From Gerris lacustris (lineage: Eukaryota > Arthropoda > Insecta > Hemiptera > Gerridae), in the NCBI GenBank assembly GCA_951217055.1, contig OX578277.1:71093455-71157454 (forward strand): a stretch of 64,000 nt of DNA, read 5' to 3'. The position numbers were made by a program, and so were the translations under genes. Under the pieces are notes generated by a model. That model ran no database searches. It worked only from the letters and a program-made list of their open reading frames with translations, and had not been told where the DNA came from. Below are positions 60,001 to 64,000 of the stretch, piece after piece (within the stretch, counting starts at the first letter, position 1; every line of letters begins with the position of its first letter).

Positions 60001-62587
60001 ATCCCGTAAAAATTTCGCAAAATCCTTTCTTAGTGGATGCCTATGATATGAACCGAGTATATCTCTCGGTTAAGCAGATTTTGCTGTGCGTTGATTCTAT
60101 GTCAGTCAGTCAATCAGGACATTGCCACTTATATTATAGATATACATACAATTTCTTTTTCTTTTGTCCCTAGATTGACTTAACCACACAGGATATACAT
60201 AAATATATGAAACGAAGAATAATTACAAAAATTCAAAGTGTGGTGAACTGTTAAATCCTAGTGAAATAATTATGACTATTGGTACGGCTTATTTAACTAT
60301 TTCTTACGATGTTTTAATAGTAGTTAAGAGTTAAATAGTAGTAGTTTTATTAACTTCAGAGGCATTTCAAATCTTTCCCTAATATTTTCAACTTAAGTGG
60401 TGTGTACATACGCTACTTTGTTTTTGTTTTATTCATTTTTCTCGTTTCTTTTTTTTATCATCCATAGTAGATAGGATTTAACCGAGTAAAGAAAAACTGC
60501 TGCATGTGGACAAAAATGGCAAAGCTTGGCAGAATACAGAAACTTCCTTTAATTTTTTTTTTTTTTTTTTAATAATGTTTATGCTATGAGCTCACTCATC
60601 TTTTAACTTATTTATTGTATGTCTAATATTTTACCCTCGTTATCTTATGCTATTTTAAATAATTAAATATTCTATTTCCTTTTGTTGGTTTTGTGTTTAG
60701 ATTTCATACAATGTTATTTTCGTTCATATTTATTCTGCTAGGTAACAATAGAATCTTGCAACACTTGCTTGTTGACCTTTGTCCTAATGGATTTTTTTTC
60801 AGTTGGGATAGAAGAACTGCCCTTTTCATAAAATTAGTTTGCTTCAAGTAAAAATTATAATGTACATATTTCAAAGCCTACGTAATTTCAAGTCCTTATT
60901 AGTGTATTATTATTTTTGTATTACTACTCTTGTTTCTTTTTTTTTCGTTTTTCTTATGTCCAATTGTTTATTTCTTTTAGGGTATCGTAAAAAAAAAAAA
61001 ATCTCTGACCTTTTTTCTAACATTCTTTTCATGCTCCCCTCCCCCCTTATCTCTCTCGAACCCTTCATTTCCTTCCCTTTTCACTTTTCAATGAAGTTAT
61101 TCGTGTGTAAAAATAATCATGGTTGACTTGAAAGGACTCTATACCAAAGAGATTGTTATGAAACAGCATGTTAATTTATCGTAAAAAATATTTTATTCTG
61201 TGATAAAAATGCAAGAAATAAAATTTATTCAAGTGAGCAGTCTATATTTATGTATATTTTGTATATTAGATCTAGCAAGTAACAAAAAATATTTTTCTTG
61301 TTAATCGATAGTTGGTTTAAATAGTTTTCTCTTTAGTTATTGAAGTACGAAATACTTTTTCTAAACAGCTTAAATGAAAACAAATATTAAAATAAAACCA
61401 CATTGAAAAGAGAATGTAGAAATCAAATTCTTAAAGCTACTGTGGTGGATTTCGTGATGACTGTACACTGAGGATTTTAACTTTAATTATTATAAAAAGA
61501 AAAATAAATGAAGAAAGTTATTATTATTTTAGTTGTTGCAAATTGTGATTTCCACTTTTTTATCAAGACATTCTAAAAAATAGTTTTAAAATTTATAAAT
61601 TCAGTTGTGACGAATTTCGTATCGGTGCATAAAATAGTTTGAGCTAATATATGTGAGTTAATAATGTATACACCTAACGGTGAATCACTATCTTTTAGTC
61701 TAATGCTTTGTTTATAGAACTGATAAGATAGACGGGGCCGTATGTGTGAGTCCATTTTCTTTATTTCATGTTTTTATTGATATAATTAAATACAATTATA
61801 CATCTTACGGAATGATTGATACTTTTTGTATCAAAATTAAATGACGATGTTGAAACCAATTATTAACATCAGTATTTTATAAGGTTACGAAATAATCTGT
61901 TCGAAATGGACCGAATTGTTTTTCTTGTAAGACTTAAAAATTTATGTTGAGTACCTACAAAAATATTGATGAAATCTACGAACAAAGAAGAAATGCTAAC
62001 ATAAAATGTTTTATATACAATACAATTTTATATGAATAGAGGCACTTAACGCCTCAGATTTTCGTATAATGATCGTGAAAGTTTATTATAAGTTAGAAAA
62101 CGTTATCATTTTGTATTAGCTGTAGTATTTCACAATCACAATATGTAATTGATATATTTGCAATTAATTGTAATACTTTAATATTATATAATTAATAATA
62201 CTATATTTAGTACGACTATTCCTACGAAATTGGATTGCTCAATTGATTGGTATGTTAAGTAGTAACTTATGCCCACTACATAATATGTATAACATGAATA
62301 ACTACACGAAATAATCCCTTTTTTAGATGTTTGGTACTTCTGTTTTTGGGGTTCAACTCACTAAGCACATTAATGTCTTTACCACATAACGTTTGTGTGT
62401 ATTGGGATCTAGTTTTGCAAACGTAAATTCACTGAGTGTAGAGAAAGCTTACATTTAGAACTTTTTTAATCTCGTTTAAGTAAAGTAATTTTATAGCCAC
62501 ACTCAGTTATATATTATGGTTCTCTTAAAGTTCCAGTTGCTATCTGTGTGTAAATTTTCAGATTAAGTTAAAGGTATAATGGTGTAA
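60001..62587. other. AT-rich noncoding DNA, nothing recognised
   Basis: The 95-codon frame at 60839-61126 is Phe/Leu/Ser-rich low-complexity sequence from a T-rich strand and is not supported as a gene. A 20-base T run lies near 60551-60571. No repeat family was recognised. Confidence 0.5.
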
Positions 62588-62775
62588 ATTCCTTGAGTTC
62601 TATGTTGCTGGCTCGAGGTAAAGGTGGTTGGCCCTTATCCCTTCAGGACTGGTGAGTTTTATCCCCACTGGCAGTAAGCCATTTCCAAACCTCTCCCTCC
62701 CTAACCTCTCCCTGCAAGTAGAGAAGGAAACGCAGGGAAAAGGGGTTGCACAGAGATAATGTACAGTATTGATCT
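62588..62775. other. GC-rich block, repeat or noncoding exon
   Basis: About 190 bp near half G+C in AT-rich flanks. On the plus strand CCCTTCAG-GACTG-GTGAGTTT looks like a tiny 5-nt exon between splice signals. On the minus strand TTCCTTCTCTACTTGCAG is a good 3' splice site followed by GGAGAGGTTAGGGAGG. TTTGGAAATGGCTTACTGCC, then AGTGGGGATAAAACTC (minus), has the look of a dispersed element. No frame stays open across it. Confidence 0.35.
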
Positions 62776-64000
62776 GTCGGTTTCTCTCAGCAATTATTCT
62801 TTCATCTAACTCGAGCGTCCCTCTTGGGCTTTTGTTTTAACCATTCCCTTTCCATTATATGTCGAATCCTTCGCCTCTTTAAAAAAAAACACACCAGATC
62901 GAGCATTGACCTTGAATTTGTTTACCTCTAATTACACTCCTTTGTTATTGCATCCATCTATTACGTTTCTGTTCGTAATAAAATAAAACCACTGGTATCC
63001 CAATTTCCTTTCTCCTTAAAATTTATTCATATTAAAGAAACAAAAAAACTTATCTTGAATTTAATTTTTTTTTTTCCAATTCCTAGTTTCTTTAAAAAAA
63101 AATTATTTTAATTGTACCATTCATTCTTTTCCTCTTAAACATATTCTCTGTAAAAAAACAAACAGGTCGTGAGTTCTATTATTTCTCTGTTATAAAATCA
63201 ACAATACTCGAGTCAAATACATTTTAATTTACAGTTTTGTCTTTGGTTTTGACCATTTTTCTTTGTAGGTAAAGCGAATAATTTTCACTTTTAAGAAATA
63301 AATATAATCATAAATTTTCCCACAGACAAACTACGTCTGGTGTGCGTGGCTATGTTTTTTGTGGTTAACTTTAATTACCATTAAACGTTCTATAAAAATG
63401 TAATACTGCAAACATAATCTTACTTGGCAGAGAATCGAAAACCAACATGCTTTTTATTATATTCCATGTTTTTTATGAAGATAGCGTCTTATTTGGTTAA
63501 ATTGATAATTATATAGACTATTAAAAAAAAAAAAAAAAATCAGAATGGTCGGAACCGATTTTTATTTTGATCGACCCAAAATTTAGGTAAAATTGTTTCC
63601 TCATAGATTATTAACCTGAATGTCAAATGTTATCGAAATTAGTTCTGCACATACCTATCTATACACATATATCACATCTATATCAAATACCTACCTCAGA
63701 CTGGCAATGTTTTTATATTCTCTTTTTAACACTAGACTTTTGCAGAATAGAATTTCAGAGCCGTAACAATACTTCTCTCTCTCTATATATACTTTGTATA
63801 TGAGATATTTACAAAACTGAAGATTAATCGAACCACAGGCCTCCCAAAAATAGTTATAAAGTTTGAGGAGTGGTTTTTTTTCTTTACACATAGAATCTTG
63901 TTCATCTCTCCAAAAATCTAAATATGTTTGCTTCTGATGCCGACCTTTATCTACTATGCATTAAATAACAACTTAAAAGTTTAGATCTTTCCAACGTTTT
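62776..64000. other. AT-rich noncoding DNA with a poly-A run
   Basis: A run of about 17 A lies at 63522-63539. The minus frame at 63691-63891 (66 codons) has no domain. Nothing else recognised. Confidence 0.5.

Noticed and set aside
60839..61126. 95-codon hydrophobic frame
   Set aside because: Low-complexity T-rich strand, no domain, interrupted by a poly-Lys run from an A tract.
63256..63275. Third plus-strand ratchet site TTTTTCTTTGTAG|GTAAAG
   Set aside because: The acceptor half is good, but GTAAAG is a weak donor; such sites are expected often by chance here.

Overview
The window looks like AT-rich noncoding DNA from an animal nuclear genome, most likely an arthropod and probably an insect (possibly a hemipteran; the order is a weak guess). 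The evidence is strong AT bias, very long (AT)n, (CT)n, (GT)n, poly-A/T and poly-C/G tracts, many dispersed repeats built on a CCGATTTTGATGAAATTTGG-like core, hAT-, mariner- and foldback-type MITE candidates, and a degraded insect-type LINE tail. No tRNA, rRNA, CRISPR, operon or host protein-coding gene could be supported. The open frames present are all about 60-108 codons. Their translations are microsatellite-derived or low-complexity, or lie inside repeats, and none resembles a known host protein. The window is therefore intergenic or lies inside a very large intron.

Layout. 1-5 kb: single-copy-looking AT-rich DNA with a family B element (1775-2496), an (AT)n tract and two family A fragments. 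4.86-5.29 kb: an unexplained GC-rich island. 5.4-12.6 kb: family A and C repeats, a 43-bp minisatellite, a hAT-like MITE (9425-9739), a mariner-like long-TIR MITE (11526-12118) and a hAT-type terminus. 12.7-21 kb: a retroelement-like tail, large microsatellites and otherwise featureless DNA. 21.4-28.8 kb: the best family A copy, a candidate zero-length (recursive) splice site at 22267/22268, a 592-bp MITE, family E and C elements and a second retroelement-like tail. 31.7-32.6 kb: a LINE 3' end. 34.4-35.6 kb: a 1.1-kb TIR element. 36.8-42.8 kb: a second copy of the mariner-like MITE and four major AT tracts. 45.8-52.8 kb: more family A, a compact palindromic MITE, a second candidate recursive splice site (49796/49797) and family F with about 3.6 internal 291-bp repeats. 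55.2-60.0 kb: a large inverted composite of family B, interrupted by a 587-bp near-perfect palindrome. 60-64 kb: mostly featureless, with one GC-rich block at 62.6 kb.

The most coherent signal is that several dispersed families with different sequences (A, C, E and F) share one design: a strong terminal hairpin, in three of the four followed by AT(T/G)GTGAT, then a GTCT/GTCC-rich microsatellite. Copies of A and C also carry the GATGAAATTTGG core. This suggests a superfamily of non-autonomous elements mobilised by a common mechanism. The other notable signals are the two plus-strand AG|GTAAGT sites with upstream T-rich tracts and the inverted composite at 55-60 kb. Coordinates of repeat edges are read by eye and are approximate unless a terminal inverted repeat fixes them.
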